Assembly: GCA_963747555.1 (NCBI GenBank)
Contig: CAVVFZ010000021.1
Coordinates: 186,001 to 250,000 of the forward strand
From: DUZB01 sp963747555
Lineage (GTDB): Bacteria > Desulfobacterota > DSM-4660 > Desulfatiglandales > Desulfatiglandaceae
Direction of reading: 5' to 3'
Length of the DNA stretch: 64,000 nt
Below the pieces are notes generated by a model. It ran no database searches. It saw nothing but the letters and a program-made list of their open reading frames with translations, and had not been told where the DNA came from. Both the position numbers and the translations under genes were made by a program. Below, piece after piece: positions 32,102 to 41,669 of the stretch (the stretch's first letter is position 1; each line of letters opens with the position of its first letter).

Positions 32102-32818
32102 ATGATAGTCAAACAAAATAGTCAAGTCAACGCACAAATAGATAAAGTCAAAGATCTTTCGCCGTTTGAACGAAATATTCACCGCGCTGAACTGGAAAGG
32201 CCTACTTACCCCCAACACAAGCATGAAAGCGCTCAAGTCGTTCCTTCGCACGGGATTACAATATCAAGACCTTTCGGAGAAAGAAACGAAAACTCTCCAT
32301 GTTTTTTGATCCCTTTTAAGGGGGAGATTACGGAGATGATTTGCGGGCGTGTTAAGCTTTCAAACTCAAGATTAGAATTGCCATCCTGCTCCATGCTGCG
32401 CCAAAAAACTGCTTTTTTCAGGCCTCGGGGCACCAGGTCCAACAGAACAAATATAGTAACCTTCACTTTCTGGACTTTCAAGGTTTGAACTGTTAATCTG
32501 CAGAAAATGGAAGTTGTCCAAAGCCAGGATGATGCTATGTTGTCCGCAATCGGATATTCTACGAGTTCATCGACTACAATATGTAGTAGCCTCAAAGATT
32601 TCAGATTCGACGTCGGTATAACAACCGAGCATTTCAATATGTAAGGCTCATCACCAGGTTTTAAGGGCGTTGATACTTTGGGTTTTCTATAATGACAGCT
32701 GACCGAGGTGACAGCAAGATGAGTAAAAGTAATGAAGTAATTTTAGATCTCAAATTGTCAACTGTTTAGGCCTGACACCTATTCCTTACATGTACCTCAG
32801 CATTAAGAGGGGAAAACC
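32102..32818. other. Non-coding or unresolved stretch
   Basis: About 700 bp with overlapping open frames on both strands but no recognisable protein and no ribosome-binding site. It contains a near-palindrome ACTACAATATGTAGTAG at about 32573-32589 that recurs with one change at about 36805-36821. Probably remnant sequence. Confidence 0.4.
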
Positions 32819-33790
32819 ATGCAAATACATGTGATAAATCCACATATATTTATTAGAAATAGCCGTCTAATAGCTTTTTTTGCGACAACCTTTATATGTT
32901 TTATTCTTTTATGGCCCTGTGCCGGGACAAGTTCCGACCCTAACGACCGTGTAAGCGACCACAGTGGTCAATCGGTTGCGGATGGCAATGATGCCGCTAA
33001 GGATAGCAGCGGACCTACTCTAATAATGAGTTATAGTAAAGAAGAATTTGTAAAAAACCCATTAACCTCTTTTGCGTATTTTGTTCCGCTGATAGCTACG
33101 ACATCTGTTAACAGCATATCGAGTGCCAATAATACGCAGCAGGTGGCCATAATTTCACATAAAATGGTAGTTGACTTAGAATCCTTTCATTTGGCATGCG
33201 AATTTGAAATATTGGGGAAGGGTTTTCATATGAACACATTTGATCCAGAGGGGATGATTGCGGCAAATATTAATAAATTAAAAAAAGATGAAACAATGAC
33301 AAATATGCTTGATTATATCAAGTTTGAAGGAGATGGGTTTGGTGTTATAGTGGTTAAAGGAACAATAACCGGATCAACTAAGATTGTTACCGAGGTGGAT
33401 ATTCAGTTTAATGCAAGAGGACATAAAAGCCCTGTAACCATTGGTCTTTATGATATTAAACCGAAAAACGGAAAATACAATTACGAAAACAGGTCAAATG
33501 AGGTGGTTGCTCGGGTAGATGCGCTTTCGTTTAAAAAGACAAGTAAGATCCCACACATGGGAATAAAAGTGGCGTCTATCAGAGATGCAGTAGAGCCAGA
33601 GGGTTTCTTCAGCCGCCTCAAGGGGGCGATAGCCAATCTGTTTTTAGAGCCCCCGGAGGTTGACAAACTCGGGAATACTGCGATGCTGGAATTTGGAAAT
33701 GCATTACTTCAAAAAAAACCCACGTTCACCTTTCCCAAAGCTAAAAATATCAAGGAAAGAAAGATTGTTGAAACAGATCAGATGAACTAG
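32819..33790 (+). CDS. Exported protein of unknown function
   Basis: 323 residues with a long N-terminal signal (hydrophobic LIAFFATTFICFILLWPCAG after a basic NSRLI region; the Cys could be a lipobox). The mature part begins with a polar linker rich in Asp, Ser and Gly, followed by a mixed alpha/beta region (VVDLESFHLACEFEILGKGF, FNARGHKSPVTIGLYDIK). I do not recognise a family. A GAGGGG site precedes the ATG. The gene is AT-richer than regions 1 and 3 and is followed directly by transposase debris, suggesting horizontal acquisition. Confidence 0.65.
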   Translation: MQIHVINPHIFIRNSRLIAFFATTFICFILLWPCAGTSSDPNDRVSDHSGQSVADGNDAAKDSSGPTLIMSYSKEEFVKNPLTSFAYFVPLIATTSVNSISSANNTQQVAIISHKMVVDLESFHLACEFEILGKGFHMNTFDPEGMIAANINKLKKDETMTNMLDYIKFEGDGFGVIVVKGTITGSTKIVTEVDIQFNARGHKSPVTIGLYDIKPKNGKYNYENRSNEVVARVDALSFKKTSKIPHMGIKVASIRDAVEPEGFFSRLKGAIANLFLEPPEVDKLGNTAMLEFGNALLQKKPTFTFPKAKNIKERKIVETDQMN

Positions 33791-33817
33791 ATGTAATAGA
33801 GGTGGAGATGTTTTGCT

Positions 33818-34096
33818 TCAATTGGAGAAGCACAGGCATGGGTTGATCACTTCGTTAAATGGTACAACGAAGAGCATTTACACAGCTCAATCCGATTTGT
33901 AACCCCGAACGACCGTCATTACGGTCATGAGAAAAGCATCCTTAAGAAAAGGCAGGAAGTTTATCAGAAGGCCAGGAATAATTCCCCAAACCGATGGTCG
34001 GGAAAAACGAGGAACTGGGAACCGGTAAATATGGTTATTCTCAATCCCGAAAAAGATCGAGAAAACCAAAAAATCAACCTCTATCAGGCAGCATAA
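33818..34096 (+). mobile_element. IS3-family transposase remnant (C-terminal part of OrfB)
   Basis: 93 codons without a start: AWVDHFVKWYNEEHLHSSIR, then FVTPNDRHYGHEKSILKKRQ, ending NPEKDRENQKINLYQAA. WYN..H.HSSI..VTP is the C-terminal end of the rve integrase core of IS3-type transposases, including the region of the last DDE Glu. The N-terminal three quarters and both inverted repeats are missing. Confidence 0.8.
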
Positions 34097-34132
34097 AAAA
34101 TGCAGGTTCAGGTGACAACTACCTTGACACCC

Positions 34133-34228
34133 GCCGTTGGTAGAGTCTGGCGGTTTGCCAAAGAAGCTATCGATAAATGGATCAGTGAAGGTCAGAGTAA
34201 AGGCGTGCCTAAGAGGGAAAAAATGTAA
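34133..34228 (+). pseudogene. Excisionase/MerR-type helix-turn-helix fragment
   Basis: A short frame ending GRVWRFAKEAIDKWISEGQS and GVPKREKM matches the C-terminal end of small excisionase-type HTH proteins (normally KVGRxWRFxKExIDxW). There is no start codon. It is probably debris from the same mobile insertion as the adjacent transposase fragment. Confidence 0.5.
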
Positions 34229-34284
34229 CCCATATAACTGGGATTCTATAAGTCCAGGACGTTTCAGACAAAGGGAGGAAAGAA

Positions 34285-34557
34285 ATAAATAGAGACGGTC
34301 TGGTGAAATTGGTTTCTGAAAAAACAGGCATTACCCAGAAAGCCGCAGAGCAGGTACAAAACGCGCTCATCGAATTATTTTCCTCAACTCTGGAAAAGGG
34401 GGAATCGATCTCACTTGTTGGATTTGGGACTTTCAAAGTGGTTGAGCGAGCAGCAAGGGAAGGCCGGAATCCGAGTACCGGGAAAAAGATACAGATTCCA
34501 GTATCCAAGACTGTTAAATTTACACCGAGCAAGTCATTAAAGGAACGAGTTCAGTAA
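34285..34557 (+). CDS. HU/IHF-family DNA-binding protein with AUA in the start position
   Basis: Read from codon 34285 (ATA AAT AGA GAC GGT CTG) the protein is 90 residues, the exact length of HU: NRDGLVKLVSEKTGITQKAA, then FGTFKVVERAAREGRNPSTG with the DNA-binding arm, and KFTPSKSLKERV. GGGAGG at 34273-34278 lies at ideal spacing for that ATA, not for the internal GTG at 34303, which would cut six residues from helix 1. Either AUA is used, the GTG is used, or the ATG has been lost. HU bends DNA and organises the nucleoid. Confidence 0.8.
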   Translation: MNRDGLVKLVSEKTGITQKAAEQVQNALIELFSSTLEKGESISLVGFGTFKVVERAAREGRNPSTGKKIQIPVSKTVKFTPSKSLKERVQ

Positions 34558-34701
34558 GCTGAAGGGGCGATATCTATAGCCAGTCTTAGGCGTGCGGCGG
34601 GCCCTTGTTGTAGGGAACAATTTGAAATTGTCTTTTTAAAAAGGCATAGATGTCTGACTTAAGTAAATAAAAATACAACCAAAAATCAACAGGAGAGAAA
34701 T

Positions 34702-35136
34702 ATGACCAAGTCCTTGACCCAAATGGCAGCGGAAATAATAGCCGCCCGGGTAAAGCATGAAGCCATGACATCACAACAGATAGCAGAATGTCTCAATGAA
34801 ACCTTCAAAGCATTACAAAAGCTCAAAGAAAAGGAAGATATTATCCCGGAATCTGCCGTTCAACCGATTATCAAATCAGAAGAACCGCCCCAGGCAAAAC
34901 AGGAAGAACCCGAAAAACCCACCGCTCAAAATCCCATTGAAAGCAAACCACCAAAAAAAGACACCATCTCCAAAACTATTCTGAACCTGATCAAGTCCAA
35001 TCCAAAGGGCGTTGATACAAAATACATCATGGAAAAAACCGGCCTCAATAAGAATCAAGTTTGGGCTACGATCAGTAACGCAAAGAAAAAAGGAAAAATA
35101 AGAACAGGCAAGAGAGGGATCTACGTCAGCGTTTAA
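34702..35136 (+). CDS. MucR-like N-terminus joined to a winged-helix domain
   Basis: 144 residues. The first 50 (MTKSLTQMAAEIIAARVKHE...IAECLNETFKALQKLKEKED) match the oligomerising N-terminus of Ros/MucR regulators. A proline- and glutamate-rich linker follows (about 55-90). In place of the MucR zinc finger there is a small winged-helix-like domain (ISKTILNLIKSNPKGVDTKY, IMEKTGLNKNQVWATISNAK, KKGKIRTGKRGIYVSV). No zinc-finger Cys or His is present. An AGGAG site precedes the ATG. Probably a nucleoid-associated or transcriptional silencer-type protein; the lysine-rich C-terminus suggests DNA binding. Confidence 0.7.
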   Translation: MTKSLTQMAAEIIAARVKHEAMTSQQIAECLNETFKALQKLKEKEDIIPESAVQPIIKSEEPPQAKQEEPEKPTAQNPIESKPPKKDTISKTILNLIKSNPKGVDTKYIMEKTGLNKNQVWATISNAKKKGKIRTGKRGIYVSV

Positions 35137-35419
35137 GTTTCACAGGAGAAACAGTTTAAGATCTAATTCAAGCCAAAAATGTTTTTTCATATGGTTGGCC
35201 TTTTGTTTCACGATGGATGCGGATTTGCTTCTTGAATGGCGAATATTTGGGAGCTTTGAAGTGGTTTGTATTTTCAATGATTGATCTGCCAGCCTTGCGT
35301 GGTTTTGTGCGTTTTGGGGTGAAGAGTCATGCAAGCATACTGGAATCGATGACCCTGCCTTGGGAAAGATCGGCCTTGCTATTAAGCAAGAATTGGAAAA
35401 GTAGACGAGGGTGTGATCC
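35137..35419. other. Intergenic region before the 7TM-PAS gene
   Basis: About 280 bp. A segment from about 35277 (ATGATTGATCTGCCAGCC) resembles one from 39109 (ATGATTGATCTGTCAGCC), and both share a later GCGTTTTGG block. Each copy lies upstream of a sensor gene. No promoter or terminator is clear. Confidence 0.4.
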
Positions 35420-36661
35420 ATGATCGACATTAGTGCCATTTCGCTCTGTATCGCCCTGATCAATATCTTCCTGTGCCTTGCACTTTTCGGCACCTGGCGG
35501 TTTCAGAAGGTTTATCCTGGATTCGGTTTCTGGGTCCTCGCAAACCTCGCCTTGGCTTTAGCATATATTCTGATGGGCTGGTTGCGCTATGTTATTCCCA
35601 GTGTCATAATTATCCTTACGAATAACCTCCTTTTCCTCCTTGCCGCCTGGCTGCGACTTGAGGGGCTGCACCGCTTTCTCGAAGTGAAACGCCGATGGTA
35701 TCCCCATTTCATTGTGATGGCCATTGTTTTAGTCAGCCAATGGTATTTTATTGATGACATGGCCATGAGAACGGCCATGATATCCGGTGTACTTGGGCTC
35801 TATCTCTATGGGATGGGATGGGTCTTAGTCTCCCAGGCCAGAAGGGAGATCCGGGCATTCTATTGGTTAATGGCGAGCGTCTTTTTTATTTATGGACTTT
35901 TGTTGACGTCCCGCGCTGTCATTGCCCTCATCGCCCCTTCTCAGGTATTACTCCCAGCGGCGACAATGACCAATGTCTCCTTTTTCCTTTCCGTGATGCT
36001 TCTGGATATCGGGGTGATCTTTGCCTTTCTCATGATGAACGACAAACGACTGACCCTGGAATTAGAGGCGACTGAAGAAAGGCTGGCGAGAGTGCAGGGA
36101 AGTATCAGCGACGGATTCCTTGTCCTGAACAACGACCTGCGGATTACCTATTTCAATGATGCGGCATCGGGCATGCTCGGCCATAGGCAGGAGGAGGCCC
36201 TGGGTCAAAAGATATGGGATGCTTTTCCTGAGATAAGGGGCTCTTTTTTCGAAGAAAAATGCACGGCCGCGCTTCGGGAAAAGAAATTTGTCTCTTTTGA
36301 TAGTGATTTTGATCAAGAACCGTCCCAGGGCTGGTATGCTATCCGGATTTATCCCTTTTCAGACGGGATTTCCATTTCTCTCCAGGACGTCACTGAGCTA
36401 AAGCGGATCGAAGGGGAGCGAGAGGCATTGATTGTTCAACTACAGAAGGCCCTTGCCGAAGTAAAAACACTGAAGGGTATTTTCCCCATCTGTGCTTCCT
36501 GTAAAAAAATACGAGATGACGAAGGGTACTGGAATCAGATTGAGGCCTATATCTCAAAACGTTTGGACGCTGAATTCAGTCATGGTATTTGTCCTGAATG
36601 TGCGAAAAAACTGTATCCGGATTTTGAAATTTATAATGATGATGGCAAGTCCATTAAATAA
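35420..36661 (+). CDS. Seven-helix membrane sensor with PAS domain and C-terminal CxxC module
   Basis: 413 residues. Residues 1-210 contain about seven transmembrane helices (for example ISLCIALINIFLCLALFGTW and FVFLIYGLLL-like segments). A PAS domain follows (about 225-330: SISDGFLVLNNDLRITYFND, ending ISLQDVTELKRIEGE). After a short coiled coil comes the module LKGIFPICASCKKIRDDEGY...FSHGICPECAKKLYPDF, with paired CxxC motifs that could bind zinc or an Fe-S cluster. This ending is common on Desulfobacterota sensor proteins. No kinase or cyclase domain is present, so the output is unknown. Confidence 0.75.
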   Translation: MIDISAISLCIALINIFLCLALFGTWRFQKVYPGFGFWVLANLALALAYILMGWLRYVIPSVIIILTNNLLFLLAAWLRLEGLHRFLEVKRRWYPHFIVMAIVLVSQWYFIDDMAMRTAMISGVLGLYLYGMGWVLVSQARREIRAFYWLMASVFFIYGLLLTSRAVIALIAPSQVLLPAATMTNVSFFLSVMLLDIGVIFAFLMMNDKRLTLELEATEERLARVQGSISDGFLVLNNDLRITYFNDAASGMLGHRQEEALGQKIWDAFPEIRGSFFEEKCTAALREKKFVSFDSDFDQEPSQGWYAIRIYPFSDGISISLQDVTELKRIEGEREALIVQLQKALAEVKTLKGIFPICASCKKIRDDEGYWNQIEAYISKRLDAEFSHGICPECAKKLYPDFEIYNDDGKSIK

Positions 36662-37843
36662 GTCAAAGTACACATGCCATATGGAAGATTATTATTATAG
36701 AACCTCAATGATTGCTCCGGCACTCTTGCACGATTGTTGGTAACTCTGGGGTAAAGAAGTATGGAAGAATTCTTTCCCATAACCCGATCAGCTTCGACCT
36801 GACAACTACTATATGTAGTAGTCGTATCAATTTCCGATTTAACTTCGATTTAACTTCAGAGAAACAATCGCTTATTCGAATAAGTAGGGCATCAAAAGGT
36901 TCTGGTGCTACCAAATATTTGAGAATTCAAAAAGATTCTCAACCATCTGGACCTTCAGGACAAAAAAGTCAGACCGCCGTCTCTGACCAAGTCTTACACA
37001 GATGCATCGGTTTCTCAGATTCCCCCATGCGAAGACACCTCTACTGTGACCCTGGGTACCATATAGAGGTTTATGCCTCATAATTTTTTTACACGCTTGA
37101 GGATTCGCTGCACAGGTATGCCCGCATTCCGCCTAATTTCGATAGATAGCAAGTCGTTAAAGCCTGCCTGCACGCCATCCCGCCTTTCCAGAAAAAGCGC
37201 TTGACGCTTTCCGGCCCGGTGCCATAGATGTTGTGGTCTCTTTTTCCTTTACACCCAAGTCCATTTTCGTTATTCTCTCTCACCGAAAAAGCGAGTTCTT
37301 ATCACTCCACGACACTCCCGGCAGGTATCTAAACGCCCGCCGGAGCTGCCAATGCTTTCATGTGGGTCTGTGGATTTCGCAAAATCGCATCAAGACCGTA
37401 ATGAAGGCGTTGTTGGGACCGTCCGCATGACTGCTTCATTCGCTGTGCAGAACGAGGCACAATATTATCGGAATCGGAGAAACGCGTGGTTGAAACAATC
37501 GCTATAAACAACTGAGACGAGGAAACCGCCAACAGGACAGGCGAGCAGGTATTTGACAGTTTCTTGGAAAAATCACCTGATACCGGCCATGTTGGCGCAA
37601 AGCCGTTCCCGCTCTGTTTGCTCTGCTTGTCGACGCTCAATTCCCACGTATTCCGACCATACGGCAACGAGCTGGCAGTTCGACATAATAGAAGGAGGGT
37701 CATTTTGACTGTTGATTTTCCATTCTGATTCCACCTAACTGTGAAATCAACACTCCAATTTGCCGTATAAGCCAGCTTCCAAGGAGTCCGGTCGCGGCCT
37801 TCCGTTGAAAAATGTGAATGCAACTCAACACAGGGGGTCTGAA
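36662..37843. other. Gene-poor stretch of remnant sequence
   Basis: About 1.2 kb. Long but unconvincing frames exist on both strands (for example 37329-37877 minus). None has a ribosome-binding site or recognisable domain. A 24-bp near-palindromic block lies at 36801-36824. The last bases hold the GGGGG ribosome-binding site of the aquaporin. Confidence 0.45.
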
Positions 37844-38509
37844 ATGGAAAAGTATCTGACAGAATTGATCGGCACATTTTTCTTAGTCCTTACAGTTGGG
37901 TGTACAGTTGTTGGGGGTGGCGCTGGCGTTATTCCACCATTAGCTATAGGCTCAGTCCTGATGGTCATGATATTTGCGGGCGGGCATATCTCCGGAGGCC
38001 ATTATAACCCGGCCGTAACGCTCGGCGTGTGGATTCGAGGCCGGTGTGAGACAAAAGACGTCCTGCCATACTGGGCCGCACAGATAATTGGAGGAATCGT
38101 TGCAGCGGTAGTTGTGGGGGTATTGAGGGGTGGTATTCCAGTAACCCCTATGAATCCCAAGATCGGCCCGGCACTCTTGGCCGAGTTCCTGTTCACATTT
38201 GCACTCGTCTATGTTGTCCTAAATGTTGCTACTTCCAAAGGAACCAGCGGGAACTCCTTCTATGGTCTCGCCATTGGTTTCACGGTTCTTGTTGGAGCCT
38301 TTGCAGTTGGGGATATCTCCGGGGGGGCGTTCAATCCCGCAGTTGCCATAGGGATCACCCTGATGGGACTTTCGTCATGGTCTAATATCTGGATTTTTCT
38401 GGTATCTAATCTTTTGGGCGGAGCATTAGCCGGGTTCACCTTCAAAGCTCTGAGTACCAAGGACAGAGAGCCGGACGCCGGATTAGCCCTGAAGGTCGAT
38501 GCGGTCTAG
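37844..38509 (+). CDS. MIP family aquaporin (AqpZ-like)
   Basis: 221 residues, intact, with six helices and both pore motifs canonical: SGGHYNPAVTLGVWI and SGGAFNPAVAIGIT. The N-terminus MEKYLTELIGTFFLVLTVGC is typical of bacterial aquaporins. The start at 37844 follows a GGGGG site. It is an isolated gene and differs clearly from the aquaglyceroporin at 13655, which has NPI in the first motif. Confidence 0.9.
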   Translation: MEKYLTELIGTFFLVLTVGCTVVGGGAGVIPPLAIGSVLMVMIFAGGHISGGHYNPAVTLGVWIRGRCETKDVLPYWAAQIIGGIVAAVVVGVLRGGIPVTPMNPKIGPALLAEFLFTFALVYVVLNVATSKGTSGNSFYGLAIGFTVLVGAFAVGDISGGAFNPAVAIGITLMGLSSWSNIWIFLVSNLLGGALAGFTFKALSTKDREPDAGLALKVDAV

Positions 38510-39506
38510 TGTGCACCAGTGCAGTGGCGGTCATGACCGGCCAACGAGCGGGCGATCCGGTGTAAAGCACCCTTCGCGTCGCCCGCTCCCGCAGCAGGAG
38601 CGGCTACACCCCTGGCCCCACGGATGTGAGGATTCCCAGGAGAGGCCCCTGAAAGACTTTACAGCGGTGTGGAACAAGGTAATGAACCTTGACCGCTTCG
38701 ACATCGCCTGATCGTAGAATAAACGTCAGAGGCTTTTAGCGACATATGAGGACTGCGTTTCTATACAAGCTGAAACGCAGTCCTCTCATTAGGCCCATAC
38801 CGTCTGCTGGGCACAGGATCGGAGCTAAAAAACACATAACAAGCGCCTCAATGCTGACACCTTTCGCTTTGATCCAGGCATACATCATATCCTATCCGCG
38901 AATTGTTATCGTGCCCGACAAATTGCTTATACACAATCTTGCCATGAGTGGTGATAAGAACCAGATACCGCATTCTACCGATGTTCAAAAGGGATTCTGG
39001 GAGAGGTTTAAGCCCCCATATCTTATGGCCATCACTCTGTTGACCGAGCATTGCCAGATGCTATCTTCCCTATATAACCTTTCATTGATTTTACTGAACA
39101 AATGGTGAATGATTGATCTGTCAGCCTCAAGCGATCTTGGGCGTTTTGGAGTCTAGGATTGCATGCATCCTTCTTCCGAGACCGGATGATCTGAGAACTG
39201 ACCAACCCTCACATATTGTGCCTGACAAAATATCATCAGGTTCGGTATCCCCGGTCACATTTTTCAACATGTAAATCATACCTCTTGTTTTTGACATGTA
39301 AGGGAATTTCATATACTCTCAATATATCCCATTTTTGACGGCTGAAAAGCGGCGCACAATATGTGGTATCCGGTCTCCTGCACTCCAAGTGGATGTCTTG
39401 ATAGTATGCAGTTAAACATACCAATGGTGTGTTCGATTATGGCGGGATTCAAAGATCATGCAAGGTATCGTAACTTTCGAGTTCCCAATAAACGCAGGTA
39501 ATAATC
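38510..39506. other. Gene-poor stretch with a long hairpin
   Basis: About 1 kb without a credible gene. It contains a strong inverted repeat at about 38744-38789 (see separate entry) and, from 39109, the second copy of the ATGATTGATCTG-type segment. The frame at 38746-39108 begins inside the hairpin and matches nothing I know. Confidence 0.4.
38744..38789. repeat. Long inverted repeat/hairpin
   Basis: ATGAGGACTGCGTTTC and GAAACGCAGTCCTCTCAT are separated by TATACAAGCT. The stem is about 16 bp with one bulge. No T-run follows on either strand, so it is not a classical terminator. It could be a mobile-element end, a cruciform or an RNA processing site. Confidence 0.6.
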
Positions 39507-41492
39507 ATGTCTGAAAAGCCAACATATGAAGAATTAGAACAAAGGGTTAAAGAATTAGAGAAGGAAGATTTTAAGCGCAAGCAGGCGGAGGAGAAACTCA
39601 GAGAGAGCACAGAGGAAATGGTATGGCTCTTCAAGAGCATGCTCAACGCGTTCGTCCTTTTCGAGTCCGTCTTCGATGATGACGGCAATTTCATCAGCTA
39701 TCGTTTTGTCTACATCAACGAAGCTTATGAGCGCATCACCGGGGTAAAGAACGAGGAGGTAGAGGGTAAGACGGTCCATGAGGTATGGCCCAAGACCGAA
39801 CCGGAATGGGTCAATAAATACGGGGAGGTCGCTGTCACAGGTGTCACCCAGAGTTTCGAGATGTATCACAATCCGACAAGGAAACGGTATTACTGTAAAG
39901 TGTATCGGCCTTGGGATTCGAAAGATCGGTTCTGCGTGATCTTCGAAGACATCACCGAACGCAAACAGTCAGAGGATGCGCTACGTGAAGCTTACAAGAT
40001 AATCAACAGAAGTCCCGCAGTCGTTTTTCTGTGGAAAAATTCAGAGGGATGGCCGGTTGAATTTGTGTCTGATAATGTAAAAGTACTATTTGGCTACACA
40101 GCGGAGGAATTTATCTCGGGAAAAATCTCTTATGCCGCTACGGTGCATCCTGACGACCTGGAGAGGGTCGCACAAGAAGTTACAAAATATAGCGAGGAGG
40201 AAGGAAGAGAGAGTTTTGGCCACAAGCCGTATAGAATTTTTACAAAATATGGAGGAACAAAATGGCTTGATGATATGACATTCATAAGAAGAAATGAAAA
40301 AGGAGCTATTACACATTATCAGGGTATTGTATTGGACATCACCGAGCGCAAGAGGATGGAAGAAGAGCTTTTAAGAGCTCAAAAACTTGAATCCGTGGGA
40401 TTCCTTGCAGGTGGAATCGCTCACGATTTCAACAATATTCTGACCACGATTCTCGGCAATGTTTCATTAGCCAAGAATCAGGTCACATCTAAAGATGAAA
40501 TATTTGACTTGCTAAATGAAGCCGAAATGGCATCAACAAGGGCACAGAAACTGACGAAACAGCTACTAACCTTTGCCAAGGGAGGAGCGCCGGTAAAGGA
40601 GACCGCCTCAATCAAAGATATCCTAAAAGAATCTTGCACCTTTGTGCTGAGGGGTTCAAAATCCAGATCCGAGTTTTCGATAACGGAAGACCTCTGGCCG
40701 GCTGTGGTTGACGTTGGGCAAATCAGCCAGATCATCAGTAATGTTGTAATCAATGCCAACCAGGCCATGCCGAAGGGTGGAACCATTCAGGTCGCAGCAG
40801 AGAATCTAATAATAGAGGACAGGCATGGCTTTCCGGTCAAACCGGGCAGATACATCCGGATATCCATCAAGGATCAGGGGGTGGGCATTGCAGAAAATCA
40901 CCTTTTAAATATATTTGATCCTTATTTTACGACAAAGCAAGAAGGAAGTGGCTTTGGGCTTGCCACGACCTATTCCATCATCAAGAAGCACGAAGGACAC
41001 ATCACCGTGGAATCCCAACTGGGGACCGGTACTACCTTTCATATTTACCTGCCCGCTTCTGACAAAATGGTTCCAGAAAAAGACGAAGTTAAGCTCATAA
41101 AAGGTTGGGGTAGAATTTTGGTGATGGATGATGAAGCGCCATTACAGAAAATGGTCGGAAGAATGCTTGAGAAATTGGGCTATGAGTCGGAATTCGCAAA
41201 GGATGGTGTTGACGCGATTGGGATGTTTAAAGAAGCCCAAAAAACTGAAAAGCCCTATGATGCCGTCATCCTGGATTTAACCATCCCCGGCGGAATGGGG
41301 GGAAAGGAATGTGTTTCAAAATTGTTAGAAATAGATCCGGAAGCGAAAGCGATCGTCTCCAGCGGTTATTCCGATGACCCTGTTTTGGCAAATTTCCAGG
41401 AATACAGTTTTAAAGGTATGATGCCCAAACCATTCAACTCCCAATCATTGAGCAAAGTATTACATGAGGTGCTAAACCGTGAAAAAAAGTGA
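39507..41492 (+). CDS. PAS-PAS hybrid histidine kinase with C-terminal receiver
   Basis: 661 residues, soluble. It starts with the coiled-coil leader MSEKPTYEELEQRVKELEKE typical of Desulfobacterota kinases. Two PAS/PAC units follow (about 35-155 and 165-285, each ending in an ITERK phrase). HisKA has the phospho-His in GFLAGGIAHDFNNILTTILG, and HATPase has ISIKDQGVGIAENHL and GSGFGLATTYSIIKKHEG. A receiver domain (about 540-655) has VMDDEAPLQ and phospho-acceptor Asp in AVILDLTIPGGMGG. The frame is intact. No separate DNA-binding partner is adjacent. Confidence 0.93.
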   Translation: MSEKPTYEELEQRVKELEKEDFKRKQAEEKLRESTEEMVWLFKSMLNAFVLFESVFDDDGNFISYRFVYINEAYERITGVKNEEVEGKTVHEVWPKTEPEWVNKYGEVAVTGVTQSFEMYHNPTRKRYYCKVYRPWDSKDRFCVIFEDITERKQSEDALREAYKIINRSPAVVFLWKNSEGWPVEFVSDNVKVLFGYTAEEFISGKISYAATVHPDDLERVAQEVTKYSEEEGRESFGHKPYRIFTKYGGTKWLDDMTFIRRNEKGAITHYQGIVLDITERKRMEEELLRAQKLESVGFLAGGIAHDFNNILTTILGNVSLAKNQVTSKDEIFDLLNEAEMASTRAQKLTKQLLTFAKGGAPVKETASIKDILKESCTFVLRGSKSRSEFSITEDLWPAVVDVGQISQIISNVVINANQAMPKGGTIQVAAENLIIEDRHGFPVKPGRYIRISIKDQGVGIAENHLLNIFDPYFTTKQEGSGFGLATTYSIIKKHEGHITVESQLGTGTTFHIYLPASDKMVPEKDEVKLIKGWGRILVMDDEAPLQKMVGRMLEKLGYESEFAKDGVDAIGMFKEAQKTEKPYDAVILDLTIPGGMGGKECVSKLLEIDPEAKAIVSSGYSDDPVLANFQEYSFKGMMPKPFNSQSLSKVLHEVLNREKK

Positions 41493-41669
41493 TTGTTGGG
41501 TTAACTTTCTTTCCTTTTATAACGGCTTAAAAATAAAAGCTTGGGGATGCGTGGGCGGTGGGCCCTTCAGTAATCAGGGTATTGCCGTTGGGGAGTCGTT
41601 GTGCGCTGCTCACAGAGGGGCTGTAAAAGCGGTTTGCATCCATGGAAGAAAGGGGACAGGCACTTTTCT

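Noticed and set aside
32233..32637. 134-codon minus-strand frame and an overlapping 128-codon plus-strand frame
   Set aside because: Neither resembles a known family or has a start signal; they overlap each other, as expected of non-coding sequence.
36712..37083. 123-codon plus-strand frame
   Set aside because: Low-complexity Ser/Thr/Arg composition, no ribosome-binding site, and it contains the repeated palindromic block, so it is probably chance.
37329..37877. 182-codon minus-strand open frame
   Set aside because: No recognisable domain, no ribosome-binding site, Ser/Arg-rich composition, and it overlaps the start of the clear aquaporin gene.
38746..39108. 120-codon plus-strand frame
   Set aside because: It starts inside a hairpin and has no recognisable protein sequence.
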